Source: Histidinibacterium lentulum (GTDB lineage: Bacteria > Pseudomonadota > Alphaproteobacteria > Rhodobacterales > Rhodobacteraceae). Taken from it: DNA of 64,000 nucleotides. Each line of letters opens with the position of its first letter. Positions within the stretch are counted from its first letter, which is position 1. Below are positions 8,540 through 18,529 of the stretch, one piece after another. The position numbers were made by a program, and so were the translations under genes. The notes below the pieces were generated by a model. The model did no database searches, had not been told where the DNA came from, and worked only from the letters and a program-made list of their open reading frames with translations. Where the stretch lies: the NCBI RefSeq assembly GCF_003789055.1, contig NZ_ML119088.1, positions 124,001 to 188,000 of the forward strand. The letters run 5' to 3'.

Positions 8540-9187
8540 CTACGGGTGCGTGGGGATCGGTTCGGCGGCGAGGGGCAGGCCGCCGATGCGGGCGAGGTGC
8601 CCGATCACGTCCTCGAGCCCCCGGCCATGGCGCAGGGCGGTGAAGACCGTGGGGCGGTCGCCGCGCATCCGTTTCGCGTCGCGGTCCATCACCTCGAGCG
8701 AGGCGCCCACATGGGGGGCGAGGTCGGTCTTGTTGATCACCAGGAGATCCGAGCGGGTGATGGCGGGGCCGCCCTTGCGGGGGATCTCCTCGCCGGCCGC
8801 CACGTCGATGACATAGAGCGTCACGTCCGCCAGTTCCGGGGAGAAGGTGGCGGAGAGATTGTCGCCGCCCGACTCGATCAGGATCAGGTCGAGATCGGGG
8901 TGCCGCGCGCGCATCCGCTCGACGGCGGCGAGGTTGATCGAGGCGTCCTCGCGGATCGCGGTATGGGGGCAGCCGCCGGTCTCCACGCCCATCACCCGGT
9001 CGGCGGGGAGGATCTGCATGCGCATCAGCGCCTCGGCATCCTCCTGGGTGTAGATGTCGTTGGTGATCACGGCGAGGCTGAGGCGGTCCTTCAGGGCCTG
9101 AGCCAGCCGGGCGGTCAGCGTGGTCTTGCCGGCGCCGACCGGGCCGCCGATGCCGACGCGGAGCGGGCCGTGGGGGGAGAAGGTCAT
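8540..9187 (-). CDS. ureG: Urease accessory GTPase UreG
   Basis: A 215-residue SIMIBI-class GTPase that delivers nickel to apo-urease within the UreDFG complex. It shows the P-loop [11 protein letters not shown] at the N-terminus, the metal-binding Cys-Pro-His block [19 protein letters not shown], the Walker B region [20 protein letters not shown] and the guanine-specifying [14 protein letters not shown]. There is no His-rich N-terminal extension; that role is taken by the UreE tail in this operon. It is the last gene of the leftward urease operon. Confidence 0.97.
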   Translation of the reverse strand: MTFSPHGPLRVGIGGPVGAGKTTLTARLAQALKDRLSLAVITNDIYTQEDAEALMRMQILPADRVMGVETGGCPHTAIREDASINLAAVERMRARHPDLDLILIESGGDNLSATFSPELADVTLYVIDVAAGEEIPRKGGPAITRSDLLVINKTDLAPHVGASLEVMDRDAKRMRGDRPTVFTALRHGRGLEDVIGHLARIGGLPLAAEPIPTHP

Positions 9188-9257
9188 GGTCGGGTCTCCT
9201 TGGCGGGCGATGAGTGGGGCCGCTCCACTCCCGGTGAGGGTCGGACGGGAAGGCCGG

Positions 9258-9923
9258 TCAGGAGCGGAAGATCCGCGGTTCGAGCGTCTCGGCCCGCATG
9301 GCGGCGGCGTCGAGGGCGGGGGTGAAGAGGGCGATGTCGTCAGGCGTCAGGGGCAGGGTCGCGGCCACATGGCCGGGGACCAGCGCGGTGAGCCGGGCGA
9401 GAAGCCGCTGGGCCCCCGTCTGTCCGAGCGGCATCAGCCGCTGGGCGGCCTGCAGGAGCGTCGTCAGCATCGTCTGCAGGTAGAGCCGCGCGGCGGGGGC
9501 CAGGGGCTCGCCCGTGAGGGCCGTCGCCCGGCCGACGGCGACGGGCAGGGCCATGTCGGGGATCTCGAGGGTCCAGACCTCGCGCAGGGTGCGGGCGAAG
9601 GCGGCGCCCTGTTCCAGCGTCTCGGCGCGGCGGTCGGCCGAGGGCGCGAGGGCGAGGGCGAGGTCCGCCAGATCGGCGAGGGCTGCGGTGTCGGGCGCGC
9701 GATGGGCGGCGGCGAGGAGGATCGTGTCGGACTGGCCCGCGCCGTGACGCAGGACCGCCTCGGCCCAGTCGGCGAGGCTCTCCGCATCCGACACCGCCCC
9801 GTCGGCGACAGCCTGTTCGAGCCCGTGCGACCAGGCGAAGCCGCCCGTGGGAAAGGCGGGCGAGAGCCATTGCGTCAGGCGGAGGCCCGCGCCGGGCAGG
9901 GTGTCGGGCTCAGGGGCTGTCAT
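9258..9923 (-). CDS. ureF: Urease accessory protein UreF
   Basis: A 221-residue helical protein that bridges UreD and UreG in nickel insertion. The family opening [20 protein letters not shown] and the following [20 protein letters not shown] are clear, as is [17 protein letters not shown]. The start at 9923 gives a normal-length UreF and overlaps the 3' end of ureE by 14 bases; longer in-frame starts would run back into the His-rich end of ureE and are unlikely. Confidence 0.95.
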   Translation of the reverse strand: MTAPEPDTLPGAGLRLTQWLSPAFPTGGFAWSHGLEQAVADGAVSDAESLADWAEAVLRHGAGQSDTILLAAAHRAPDTAALADLADLALALAPSADRRAETLEQGAAFARTLREVWTLEIPDMALPVAVGRATALTGEPLAPAARLYLQTMLTTLLQAAQRLMPLGQTGAQRLLARLTALVPGHVAATLPLTPDDIALFTPALDAAAMRAETLEPRIFRS

Positions 9924-10557
9924 GGGCGTGACGGTGACCCCGGGGGCCGCGGTCCGGATCGTGGTCATGGCCGGGATGACCCGTGTCGCGGCCCTCGGGA
10001 GATTGTCCATGGCCGTGCTCTCCATGATCCCGGTGCGCGGCTCCGTGGTCATGCCCGTGGCCGTGGCTGTGTCCCATGGTGCGGCCCGTGCCGTAGGCCC
10101 CGCCTTCGGGGGCGAAGGGCTCGGAGACCTCGGTCACCTCGGCCCCGAGGCCTTCGAGCATCCGGCGCAGTACCGGGTCGCGGCGGATCAGGATCCGTGC
10201 CGGCAGCTCCGCGCCGGAGGGCGTCACGGCGCCGGGGTCGAACACCGCCGGGGTGTGGCGGTTGCCGATGTGCCAGGCGAGGCGCGGCAGGGCGGCGGCG
10301 GGGGCGGTGACCTGCAGCAGCGCCTCCTCGGCCGCGATCACCTCGATCTGGCGGCCGTCGGCGAGAAGGAACCGGTCGCCCTGGTTCACCGAGGTGGCGT
10401 GCGGCAGGTCGACGAGAAAGCCTTCGTCGTGGACGGTCACGAGGCGCCTGCGGCGCAGCAACCGCGCGTCATAGTCCAGCGTCACGCAATCGTGGCAGGG
10501 CGCGCCCGCGGCCTCGGCCGCCTTCAGCACCCGGCGGGCGGGCGGCAGGTCGGTCAT
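9910..10557 (-). CDS. ureE: Urease accessory nickel metallochaperone UreE with long His-rich tail
   Basis: A 215-residue nickel carrier. The peptide-binding N-terminal domain and the ferredoxin-like metal domain (LAWHIGNRHTPAVFDPG, with the conserved His) are followed by a C-terminal tail, residues 162-213, holding about 15 His in an H-x-H-x-H pattern mixed with Asp and Gly. Such tails store several nickel ions. A CHDC motif at residues 21-24 could also bind metal. The gene overlaps the upstream secreted-protein gene by four bases and ureF by 14. Confidence 0.96.
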   Translation of the reverse strand: MTDLPPARRVLKAAEAAGAPCHDCVTLDYDARLLRRRRLVTVHDEGFLVDLPHATSVNQGDRFLLADGRQIEVIAAEEALLQVTAPAAALPRLAWHIGNRHTPAVFDPGAVTPSGAELPARILIRRDPVLRRMLEGLGAEVTEVSEPFAPEGGAYGTGRTMGHSHGHGHDHGAAHRDHGEHGHGQSPEGRDTGHPGHDHDPDRGPRGHRHAHDSP

Positions 10558-11141
10558 GGCAGGAAGATCCGCACCGGACGATACGCGTCCTGGCCGAATT
10601 CGTCGTCGTAGGCCGTCAGGACGCTGAACGACAGGTCGGTGAGGAGCGTGTAGACCTCCACCTCGTTCACGAGGTCGCCATAGACCACCTCGACGTCGAT
10701 GGCCGCGTAGCTGCAGCCGCCGATGTCGAGGTCATAGGCCGGCCCGAAGCTGTAGGTCTGGGTCTCGGTGAAGATGCCGCCGCTGTCGAGGCCGATGACG
10801 TCGAGCGTCACGGTGCTGTCCGGCTCCGGCGCGGGCATCTCGGCCGCCGGGTCGGCGAAGCTGTAGGTCGCCCGGCTGGAGGGATCGGGCGACCCGTCGT
10901 AGATGTCGAGGTAGACGAGCGTGTAGAGGCCCCGGGCCAGATCGACGATGTAGCCGTCGTCGGCGTCGCCGGGATAGGAGCCTGTCACCCGGATGATGTC
11001 GGGCCCGAGACGGGTCGCGGTCTCGAACGTGCCGTCGTCCATCTCGATCACGATGCCGCGGCCGTCGAGGTCGGCGGCGGTCGGGCAGGCCTCCTGCGCG
11101 GCGGCCTGGGCCGCCGCGGCAAGGGCCAGGATTCCGCTCAG
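10554..11141 (-). CDS. Secreted protein of unknown function within the urease operon
   Basis: About 195 residues: a hydrophobic signal-peptide-like N-terminus (LSGILALAAAAQAAAQEA, likely cut at AQA or AAQ) and a mature acidic, beta-rich domain with two Cys far apart that could form a disulphide in the periplasm. I do not recognise a family. No ATG, GTG or TTG fits; the best candidate is a CTG at 11141 that overlaps the stop of the DUF1127 gene, so the start is uncertain. The stop overlaps the ureE ATG. Its place inside the urease operon suggests co-expression, not necessarily a role in urease maturation. Confidence 0.6.
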   Translation of the reverse strand: MSGILALAAAAQAAAQEACPTAADLDGRGIVIEMDDGTFETATRLGPDIIRVTGSYPGDADDGYIVDLARGLYTLVYLDIYDGSPDPSSRATYSFADPAAEMPAPEPDSTVTLDVIGLDSGGIFTETQTYSFGPAYDLDIGGCSYAAIDVEVVYGDLVNEVEVYTLLTDLSFSVLTAYDDEFGQDAYRPVRIFLP

Positions 11142-11335
11142 AAGGCGGTGCGATCCCGGAAGACGTGGCGCACGATATCCTCGCGCCGCAGGCCCTTGCG
11201 GGCCAGGTCCGCGTCGCTCAGCGCCTGCAGGCGCTCGATCTGGTCGGTGCGCGCGAGACGGTTCATCCAGGTCTCGAACAGGTTGCGGCGCGGCCGCGCG
11301 GCCTGCGCCATGTGGTGCATCGTCGTATCGGCCAT
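11138..11335 (-). CDS. DUF1127 (YjiS-like) small protein
   Basis: A 65-residue basic protein. The C-terminal 40 residues, with LFETWMNRLARTDQIERLQA then LSDADLARKGLRREDI, are the DUF1127 signature ('W---R-tr-eL--LdDr-L-DiGl-R-di'). Small DUF1127 proteins bind RNA in some alphaproteobacteria and have been tied to phosphate, nitrogen and small-RNA regulation; the role next to urease is inferred only as a possible regulatory one. The gene lies 132 bases downstream of ureC and may have its own promoter in that gap. Confidence 0.85.
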   Translation of the reverse strand: MADTTMHHMAQAARPRRNLFETWMNRLARTDQIERLQALSDADLARKGLRREDIVRHVFRDRTAF

Positions 11336-11467
11336 CGGAAACCTCCATCGGTCGGTCGGTCGGTTTCCTCCCCTGGGAAGACAGATAGAACATGGGCGTC
11401 ATGGCGGCACCTCCTGTCGATGCAAGGCCGGGTTGCATGTGGGTGGATACTGGGCGCTCGGGGCGGG

Positions 11468-13177
<1,710 letters not shown>

Positions 13178-13228
13178 GGGCGGGGCTCCTTTCGGGGGCG
13201 GATCAGGGGGCGGGGGGCCGGGGCGGAG

Positions 13229-13525
13229 TCACGCGCGACCCCGTCGCAGCCGGGCGGCGTTGCCGCTGGTATGGGCCTGAAGGCGGGTCATCGCGGCGGT
13301 GGCGATCTGGTCGGGTCGGTGCCCGGCCATGGCGGCGCCCGTGGCGGCCAGCGTCGCCTCGACGAAGGCGCCGGGCTTCTCGGCCATCGCGCGGGCAAGC
13401 TCGGACGGGGGACGCCCGCGCAGGCCCGCGGCGTCGATCAGCCGGTAGGCGATCACGGTCTGGCTCTCGCTGGCGAGCCGCCACCAGAGCGTCGAGAGCC
13501 GGACGTAGTCGGCCGGTCCCATCAT
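13229..13525 (-). CDS. Phasin-like small protein ('antifreeze protein' type of Rhodobacteraceae)
   Basis: A 98-residue helical Ala-rich protein, pattern ESQTVIAYRLIDAAGL, ELARAMAEKPGAFVEATLAA, RPDQIATAAMTRLQAHTSGN. This matches a short family in Rhodobacteraceae often labelled 'antifreeze protein' that resembles a truncated phasin (amphipathic helix that coats polyhydroxyalkanoate granules). The start is ATG-ATG at 13525/13522. It sits between ureB and ureC. Its function is unknown; PHA granule binding is only suggested by the helix pattern. Confidence 0.65.
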   Translation of the reverse strand: MMGPADYVRLSTLWWRLASESQTVIAYRLIDAAGLRGRPPSELARAMAEKPGAFVEATLAATGAAMAGHRPDQIATAAMTRLQAHTSGNAARLRRGRA

Positions 13526-13575
13526 GGCGCGGCGTCCTTTCCGGCCGGAACGGACAGGCGGGCAGGGGTCATGGG

Positions 13576-13980
13576 CTACTGCCCCCGCTTCGTGTCGATG
13601 ACGGCCACGGACGACAGGACATCGGCCGCCGCGGCCTCTGCGCCGGGCGCCGGCAGGAGCAGCGCCAGAACCAGCGCAAGCGGGCCCATGACCCTGCCGT
13701 TGAAGCCGAACACCTTTCGCGCGCCCCGCAGAGGGATCAGCTGCACCTCCCGGCGCTGGCCCGGCTCGAACCGCACGGCGGTGCCCGCCGCGATGTCGAG
13801 CCGCATCCCCCGCGCCGCCTCCCGGTCGAAGTCGAGCGCGGGGTTCGTCTCGTGGAAATGGTAGTGGCTGCCGACCTGCACCGGGCGGTCGCCGGTATTG
13901 GCCACCATCAGCGTGATCGGCTCCAGCCCCTCGTTGAGGGTGATGTCGCCGGGGGCGGTGAGGATTTCGCCGGGGATCAT
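13576..13980 (-). CDS. ureB: Urease beta subunit with C-terminal hydrophobic extension
   Basis: Residues 1-101 are a complete Ure[19 protein letters not shown] at the start, [19 protein letters not shown] in the middle and [13 protein letters not shown] at the usual end. The frame then continues for 33 residues: a strongly hydrophobic run ([10 protein letters not shown]) followed by an AEA cleavage-like site and about 17 polar residues. Ordinary UreB stops near residue 101. Either UreB has gained a tail by stop-codon loss, or a tiny secreted protein starts at the internal Met98 (ATG at 13689), overlapping ureB. The structural role of UreB in the urease trimer should be preserved. Confidence 0.93.
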   Translation of the reverse strand: MIPGEILTAPGDITLNEGLEPITLMVANTGDRPVQVGSHYHFHETNPALDFDREAARGMRLDIAAGTAVRFEPGQRREVQLIPLRGARKVFGFNGRVMGPLALVLALLLPAPGAEAAAADVLSSVAVIDTKRGQ

Positions 13981-14035
13981 GGTCGTCTCTCCTGCTGGGC
14001 GGGACCGAGGCTGTGTCCACGGTGTCGGGCGGGCG

Positions 14036-14605
14036 TCATGCGTGCGAGCCGATCTTCTGCATCGCCTCGGTGGCGACCGCGTCGAAGGCGGCCTCGAGCC
14101 GGGGCGACACGCCGCGGCAGGCATCGACCACCTCCTCGGCGCCGGCGATGTAGCTTTCGGCCTGGTCGCGCGACCAGGCGCCGGGATCGCGGGCGATGTC
14201 GCCGAGGTTGCTCAGCTGGTCCGCGATCTTGATGCGCCGGGCCTCGGCGGGGGCCTTGGGCATGTGGGCGGCCTGCCGGGCCTTGCGCTCGGGCCGGGGC
14301 AGGTCGGCCCAGTCGGGCGCATCGGTGAGCGCCGCCACCAGCTCCGCGACCTCGTCGCCGTATTCGACCGCGATCTCGCAGGCGGTCAGGTCGCTGTCCT
14401 CGACCGTGTCATGCAGCAGCGCCGCGATCACCGCATCGGCGGTCGCCCCGTCCCTCGCGACCAGATGGGCCACCTCGAGCGGGTGCATGATGTAGGGGAG
14501 CTGGTCGCGTCCCTTGCGCGTCTGACCTGCATGGGCGCGGGCCGCGGTCAGGGCCGCCCGGGTCACCATCTCGATATCCGCGGCGCCGTCAGCGAATGGG
14601 CTCAT
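14036..14605 (-). CDS. HD-domain phosphohydrolase, MESH1/SpoT-hydrolase-like
   Basis: A 189-residue stand-alone HD protein. The HD signature is visible: [11 protein letters not shown]...[13 protein letters not shown] supplies the first His, [15 protein letters not shown] the HD pair, and [20 protein letters not shown] the distal Lys/Asp region. This arrangement is that of the small (p)ppGpp hydrolase or MESH1 group, which in some cases acts on ppGpp and in animals on NADPH; the substrate here is not determined. It overlaps the end of ureA by 17 bases and is followed by ureB, so it is translated as part of the urease operon, an unusual position. Confidence 0.82.
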   Translation of the reverse strand: MSPFADGAADIEMVTRAALTAARAHAGQTRKGRDQLPYIMHPLEVAHLVARDGATADAVIAALLHDTVEDSDLTACEIAVEYGDEVAELVAALTDAPDWADLPRPERKARQAAHMPKAPAEARRIKIADQLSNLGDIARDPGAWSRDQAESYIAGAEEVVDACRGVSPRLEAAFDAVATEAMQKIGSHA

Positions 14606-14891
14606 GGACCGTCACCAGTTTCGTTCCATCGGGGAAGGTCGCCTCGACCTGCACCTCCGGGATCATCTCCGCCACGCCCTCCATGACGTCGGCCCGGGTG
14701 AGCACCTGCGCGCCGGCCTGCATCAGGTCGGCCACGGACCGGCCGTCGCGGGCACCCTCGACCACGGCCTCGGTGATCAGGGCGATCGCCTCGGGATGGT
14801 TCAGCGGGACGCCGCGGGCGCGGCGCTTGCGCGCCACCTCTGCGGCCATCGCCACGAGGAGCTTGTCCTTCTCGCGGGGGGTAAGCTGCAT
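14589..14891 (-). CDS. ureA: Urease gamma subunit
   Basis: A 100-residue UreA, complete: [20 protein letters not shown] at the start, [20 protein letters not shown] in the centre and [20 protein letters not shown] at the end. UreA packs against UreC and UreB in the urease core. It lies seven bases after ureD and overlaps the HD-domain gene downstream. Confidence 0.97.
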   Translation of the reverse strand: MQLTPREKDKLLVAMAAEVARKRRARGVPLNHPEAIALITEAVVEGARDGRSVADLMQAGAQVLTRADVMEGVAEMIPEVQVEATFPDGTKLVTVHEPIR

Positions 14892-14897
14892 CTTGAC

Positions 14898-15725
14898 TCA
14901 GAGCCTCCAGACTTTGGGAACGGGTGCACGGGTAAGCCGCTCGACGAGCGGAACGAGAGAGGCGCGCAAAAGGTGGCCGTCCTCGGCCAGTAGCCGGACG
15001 ACGAGAAGCCCCTCCGACGGCAGCGCGGCGCCCGAGGGGAAGGGGAGCATGGCGCGGACCTGGCGCAGGCGGGCGGCGGCGTCGGGGGCGGCGTGGACCA
15101 GCGTCGCCATCGCCCCCGCGCCGCGCGCGCCGAAGGGGGAGGCGAGCCGGGCTGCCACGTCGCCCGAGAGCCGCAGCCCGTCGGCAAAGAGCCTCCGCCC
15201 GTCGCGGCGGATGTCCCAGCGGTCGTGGAGCGAGGCGCGGGTCAGCCGCTCGCCCATGGCGCGGCGGCCGAAGACCAGGGTCTCGAGCCCGGTGAACCGC
15301 GCGTCGGGCGCCAGATCGGCCCGGAGCCTGCGGTCGAGGGCGCAGGCCTCGTAGAGGATCGTCTCCTGCGGCAGCCAGTGCAGCACCGCGCCCTCCTCCG
15401 CCGTCAGGCGGGTCTCGACCCGCGCGGGGTCGGGGTCGGACGAGCCATAGGCGCGCTCGGCGGCCTGGGTGGAGAGCACGAGCGCCGCGCCGGGCCCCGC
15501 ATGGGCGGTGAAGCGGAGCCGGTCGCCGCCCGTAAGCCCGCCCGAGGTGTTCAGCGTCACCGCCTCCAGCGCCGGGGCGGGCCGGCCGGGAAAGAGCACC
15601 TTCAGCGAGCCGTCCATGTAGAGATCGGCGAGCCGCGTGTTGGGTCCCGCCCGCCGGACGGTCACGAGACCCGCGCCGCGTGTGCGGGGCGGGCGCCTCA
15701 GGTCGATGGCGGTGGGGGCGTTCAC
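14898..15725 (-). CDS. ureD: Urease accessory protein UreD
   Basis: A 275-residue beta-helical scaffold protein that binds apo-urease and UreFG during nickel insertion. Landmarks: LYMDGSLKVLFPGRPAPALE, LNTSGGLTGGDRLRFTAHAG (the most conserved UreD block), STQAAERAYGSSDPDPARVE, LHWLPQETILYEACALDRRL and ETLVFGRRAMGERLTRASLH. The start codon is GTG at 15725 with a weak ribosome binding site. It is the first gene of the leftward urease operon, so the operon promoter should lie just to its right. Confidence 0.95.
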   Translation of the reverse strand: MNAPTAIDLRRPPRTRGAGLVTVRRAGPNTRLADLYMDGSLKVLFPGRPAPALEAVTLNTSGGLTGGDRLRFTAHAGPGAALVLSTQAAERAYGSSDPDPARVETRLTAEEGAVLHWLPQETILYEACALDRRLRADLAPDARFTGLETLVFGRRAMGERLTRASLHDRWDIRRDGRRLFADGLRLSGDVAARLASPFGARGAGAMATLVHAAPDAAARLRQVRAMLPFPSGAALPSEGLLVVRLLAEDGHLLRASLVPLVERLTRAPVPKVWRL

Positions 15726-15990
15726 GTCTGCAAGGGGCCCGGGTTAGTTCCGGCCCGATCCTGCCCCCGATCCATGCGCGGAATCCAGTCTCATGTTGAC
15801 GCACGGATCAGGTCCTTGGAATTCTGCCCGAAATTTCGGCAATCATGGGTGCGGCGCCGGGCCGGCCCCGCGGTTCGCGCGGGGGGATGGGGACATCTCC
15901 CGTCCTCCCGCCGTGGGCGCTCATCCGGCCGCTCCTGCGGCATACCGACTTTTTCAAGGCACCCGGGACCGAGGCGATGGCCCTCTCAGG

Positions 15991-16016
15991 CCTCACCGAT
16001 TATCCTCACCGATTAT
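15991..16016. repeat. Tandem 13-bp direct repeat CCTCACCGATTAT x2
   Basis: Two perfect adjacent copies (15991-16003, 16004-16016) sit just ahead of the ribosome binding site of the gene at 16026, within the 300-base interval between the divergent ureD and 16026 genes. They could be a tandem regulator site or a recent duplication. Nothing else in the interval was recognised. Confidence 0.5.
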
Positions 16017-16025
16017 GAGGAGATC

Positions 16026-16334
16026 ATGGCCTTCCCGCCCGAACAGGGCGCGAAGGCGCTGATCCTGACCCCGGGGGTGGACGGAGCCATGTATCGAGAG
16101 AGCGCGGGCACCCGGATCGACCTGGTCGGCATCTGCGGCTGCGGCGAGTGTGTCGACGCGGGCGTCGCCACGGGCCCGCATCCGGGCGCGTCTGACGTGG
16201 AGTGCGTCATGCAGGGGCAGGCGGCCTCGGCGCAGAACGCCACGGGCCTCGGCTCGCAGGCGGGCGTGCGGGACCTCGAGGCGACGCGGCGGTTCATGGC
16301 GCAGACGAAGACGCGGGCCCATGTCGCGGCGTGA
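16026..16334 (+). CDS. Small Cys-containing hypothetical protein (102 aa)
   Basis: A 102-residue protein with no recognised family. The ATG at 16026 follows GAGGAG at good spacing. Features: an ICGCGECVD segment (three Cys in five residues) near residue 42 and a further Cys in DVECVMQGQ about 20 residues later, which together could bind a metal or form disulphides. No signal peptide or membrane segment is seen. Its 3' end overlaps the next gene by 14 bases, so the two are probably translated together. Confidence 0.55.
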   Translation: MAFPPEQGAKALILTPGVDGAMYRESAGTRIDLVGICGCGECVDAGVATGPHPGASDVECVMQGQAASAQNATGLGSQAGVRDLEATRRFMAQTKTRAHVAA

Positions 16335-17001
16335 TCCCCAGGGCGCGCTGCCGGGCCATGGCGCCCTGCCGGGGCTCGGCACGCTCGCCATGCCGCTCCG
16401 GGACCTGCTGCGCGGCGTGACCAGCGTCGCCGCGGCCGCCGAGCCCTCGCGCCTGCTGCCCGAGCCGCTGCGCTCGCGCGTGCACCGGGTGTTCGAGAGC
16501 TTCGGCGAGGCGGGCACCCAGTTCGCCCAGCCCCATGCCGACCACGAGGATATCCGCCGCGCCGCGCGCTTCGTGGAGGGGACAGAGACCGAAGCCGCCG
16601 CCGCGCAGGCCTGCGCGCGCGTGCTCGTCTTCGCCCTCGACCGGCTGCGCAAGACCCGGCCCGAAAGCGGGCTGCCGGTGAGCGAGACGCTGACCGCGAT
16701 GCGGCTGCAGCAGGTCTCGCCGGAGGCGCGCAGCGACCGGCCCGGCGCGCAGATGCTGGCCACGCGCCCGCCCCCGGCCTGGTCGGAGATCGCGGGCCAT
16801 GGCGGCGAGGAGGCGGACCTCGCGCTCTTCACCGTCTTCGCCTGGCTGATGGCCGCCCGCGCCGAGAGCCTGCCCGCCGAGGAGCGGCTCCTCGGCCTCG
16901 CCTTCGCCCTGACGCTGGCGCTGCGGGAGGAGGTTCTGGCGGGACCCCTCGACCGGGGGGACCTGTCGGCCAAGCTTCACAACCTCTCGCGCGATCTCTA
17001 G
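16321..17001 (+). CDS. Hypothetical helical protein (226 aa)
   Basis: A 226-residue, Ala/Leu/Glu-rich, mostly helical cytosolic protein. I do not recognise the family. An N-terminal Gly/Pro-rich linker precedes helical segments such as VTSVAAAAEPSRLLPEPL and LALFTVFAWLMAARAESLPA, the latter hydrophobic enough for a buried core but too charged on both sides for a clear membrane span. The start at 16321 overlaps the previous gene. It is followed after nine bases by the gene at 17011. Confidence 0.6.
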   Translation: MSRRDPQGALPGHGALPGLGTLAMPLRDLLRGVTSVAAAAEPSRLLPEPLRSRVHRVFESFGEAGTQFAQPHADHEDIRRAARFVEGTETEAAAAQACARVLVFALDRLRKTRPESGLPVSETLTAMRLQQVSPEARSDRPGAQMLATRPPPAWSEIAGHGGEEADLALFTVFAWLMAARAESLPAEERLLGLAFALTLALREEVLAGPLDRGDLSAKLHNLSRDL

Positions 17002-17010
17002 GCTTTCTCC

Positions 17011-17631
17011 ATGGCGACACAGATGGCCCACCGGGACGACGATCCGCCGCTCCACAAGAGCGCGCAGCGGATGCGCTGGTTCATCGGCGCCTTCGAGGAC
17101 CAGATCGCGCGCACCTCCCGCGAGACCGGAACCCGCTACCGCGTGGACCAGATCTGCCTCGCCGAGGTCTTCGCCGACTGGCTGAAGGCCTTCCGCGCGC
17201 AGAAGCCCGCCAATTCCGCCGACAACCCCTCTTATGTCGGCTTTGCCGCGGGGCTGATGCTGAAGACGCTGATCCGGAAGAAACCCGTGACGGTGGAGGC
17301 CCTGCCCGAGGACGCGGACCGCTCGAACCCCGCCTATTTCTGGCCCGAGGGTTATCTCTACGTGGCCTTCTGCCTCAACGTGCGGGGTCTCGTCATCGCC
17401 ACCGACTACCATGGCGAGCAGCATCCGGGCGCGGAACTGTCGGACCTTCGGACCTGGTGGACCTTCAGGGAGAACACGGAGAGGGACGCGGGCCTCGCCA
17501 TCGCCTTTCTCGATCTCTTCGCCGGCGAGGAACCGGAATGGACCATGCCCGAGATCTTCCGCTCCGGCCGCATGCGGCAGGTGGTAGGCCGGTTCTACAC
17601 GCCGGAGATCGGGGACCCGGACGGGCGATGA
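17011..17631 (+). CDS. Hypothetical protein (206 aa)
   Basis: A 206-residue soluble alpha/beta protein, aromatic-rich (MRWFIGAFEDQIARTSRETG, YFWPEGYLYVAFCLNVRGLV, LSDLRTWWTFRENTERDAGL). Its composition is that of a real conserved protein, but no motif allows a family call. There is no signal peptide. It lies between the preceding unknown gene (nine bases) and ispD (six bases), suggesting a four-gene transcript 16026-18387. Confidence 0.65.
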   Translation: MATQMAHRDDDPPLHKSAQRMRWFIGAFEDQIARTSRETGTRYRVDQICLAEVFADWLKAFRAQKPANSADNPSYVGFAAGLMLKTLIRKKPVTVEALPEDADRSNPAYFWPEGYLYVAFCLNVRGLVIATDYHGEQHPGAELSDLRTWWTFRENTERDAGLAIAFLDLFAGEEPEWTMPEIFRSGRMRQVVGRFYTPEIGDPDGR

Positions 17632-17637
17632 CACGAC

Positions 17638-18387
17638 GTGACTGACGGCATGTCCCAATTGCGCCAGCCGGTGGGGGTGGCCGCGCTGATCGTGGCGGCG
17701 GGACGCGGCACCCGCATGGGCGGCGCGATCCCCAAGCAATACGCCCCGCTCAACGGCGCCTGCGCCCTGCGCCGGTCGGTGGAGGCCTTCCTGCGCATCC
17801 GCAGGATCGACGCGGTGCGCGTGGTGATCCATCCCGCGGACCGCCCGCTTTACGACGAGGCGCTGGCGGGCCTCCGCGATCCGCGGGTCCTGCCACCCCA
17901 GGACGGGGGCAGCAGCCGCGCCCATTCGGTGCATCTGGGGCTTGAATCCCTGGCGCCCGCTCAGCCCGACCGGGTGTTGATCCACGACGCGGCGCGGCCG
18001 TTCGTGCCCGCCGCGGTGATCGACGGGGTGATCGACGCGCTCGACCGCTGCGAGGGCGCCTGCGCCGCGCTGCCGCTCGTGGATGCGCTCTGGCAGACGG
18101 AGAACGGCCACGCGACGACCTCGGTCCCGCGCGAGGGGCTCTGGCGCGCCCAGACGCCCCAGGGTTTCGCCTTTCGGCGCCTGCTCGATGCGCACCGCCG
18201 GGGCGACGGCAGCGCCGCCGACGACGTGGCGGTGGCGCGCGCCGACGGGATGGGCGTGATGCTGGTCGAGGGCGCGGAGTGCAACTACAAGATCACCACC
18301 GCCGCGGACTATGCCCGCGCGCTGGCGGAGACCGCCGCGCAGGGCCGCAGCCCGCTGCGGCTGGTGGAGGAGGGCGGGCGGGGCTGA
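17638..18387 (+). CDS. ispD: 2-C-methyl-D-erythritol 4-phosphate cytidylyltransferase
   Basis: A 249-residue CTP-dependent enzyme of the MEP isoprenoid pathway. It carries the nucleotide-binding loop LIVAAGRGTRMGGAIPKQYA, the substrate region VLIHDAARPFVPAAVIDGVI and the RAQTPQGFAFRRLLDAH motif, then LVEGAECNYKITTAADYARA. Here it is a single-domain protein, not the IspDF fusion common in alphaproteobacteria; a separate ispF must be elsewhere. The GTG at 17638 gives a family-like start; an ATG at 17650 is an equally possible choice. Related cytidylyltransferases serve capsule pathways, but the motifs favour IspD. Confidence 0.85.
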   Translation: MTDGMSQLRQPVGVAALIVAAGRGTRMGGAIPKQYAPLNGACALRRSVEAFLRIRRIDAVRVVIHPADRPLYDEALAGLRDPRVLPPQDGGSSRAHSVHLGLESLAPAQPDRVLIHDAARPFVPAAVIDGVIDALDRCEGACAALPLVDALWQTENGHATTSVPREGLWRAQTPQGFAFRRLLDAHRRGDGSAADDVAVARADGMGVMLVEGAECNYKITTAADYARALAETAAQGRSPLRLVEEGGRG

Positions 18388-18432
18388 GCCATGGTCTCGC
18401 GCCGCCCCGGGGACACCCGCCTGTCGCCCCCA

Positions 18433-18456
18433 CTTTTCTGGCCTGAAATATCCCGG
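18433..18456 (-). repeat. Extragenic repeat, copy 2 (inverted relative to copy 1)
   Basis: The reverse complement contains GATATTTCAGGCCAGAAAA and matches the copy at 4391-4414 in 23 of 24 bases. It too lies between convergent genes (ispD and ribE) next to GC-rich hairpins. Confidence 0.6.
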
Positions 18457-18464
18457 AGGGGTCT

Positions 18465-18515
18465 GGGGAGGCAGAGCCTCCCCGGCGGGTCGGCGCCGAA
18501 GGCGCCGAAACCCGC
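18465..18515. terminator. Two hairpins between convergent ispD and ribE
   Basis: GGGGAGGC (18465-18472) pairs with GCCTCCCC (18476-18483) around an AGA loop. It is followed by a larger stem: GCGGGT (18485-18490) with ACCCGC (18510-18515), enclosing GGCGCC (18492-18497) and GGCGCC (18501-18506). The position suggests bidirectional termination. There is no T-tract. Confidence 0.5.
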
Positions 18516-18529
18516 AGGCGAACCGCCCC

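Noticed and set aside
15991-16016. Start of a CRISPR array
   Set aside because: Only two adjacent 13-bp copies without spacers; no cas genes in the window.
17638-18387. A bifunctional IspDF enzyme
   Set aside because: The frame stops after the IspD domain; no IspF motif follows.
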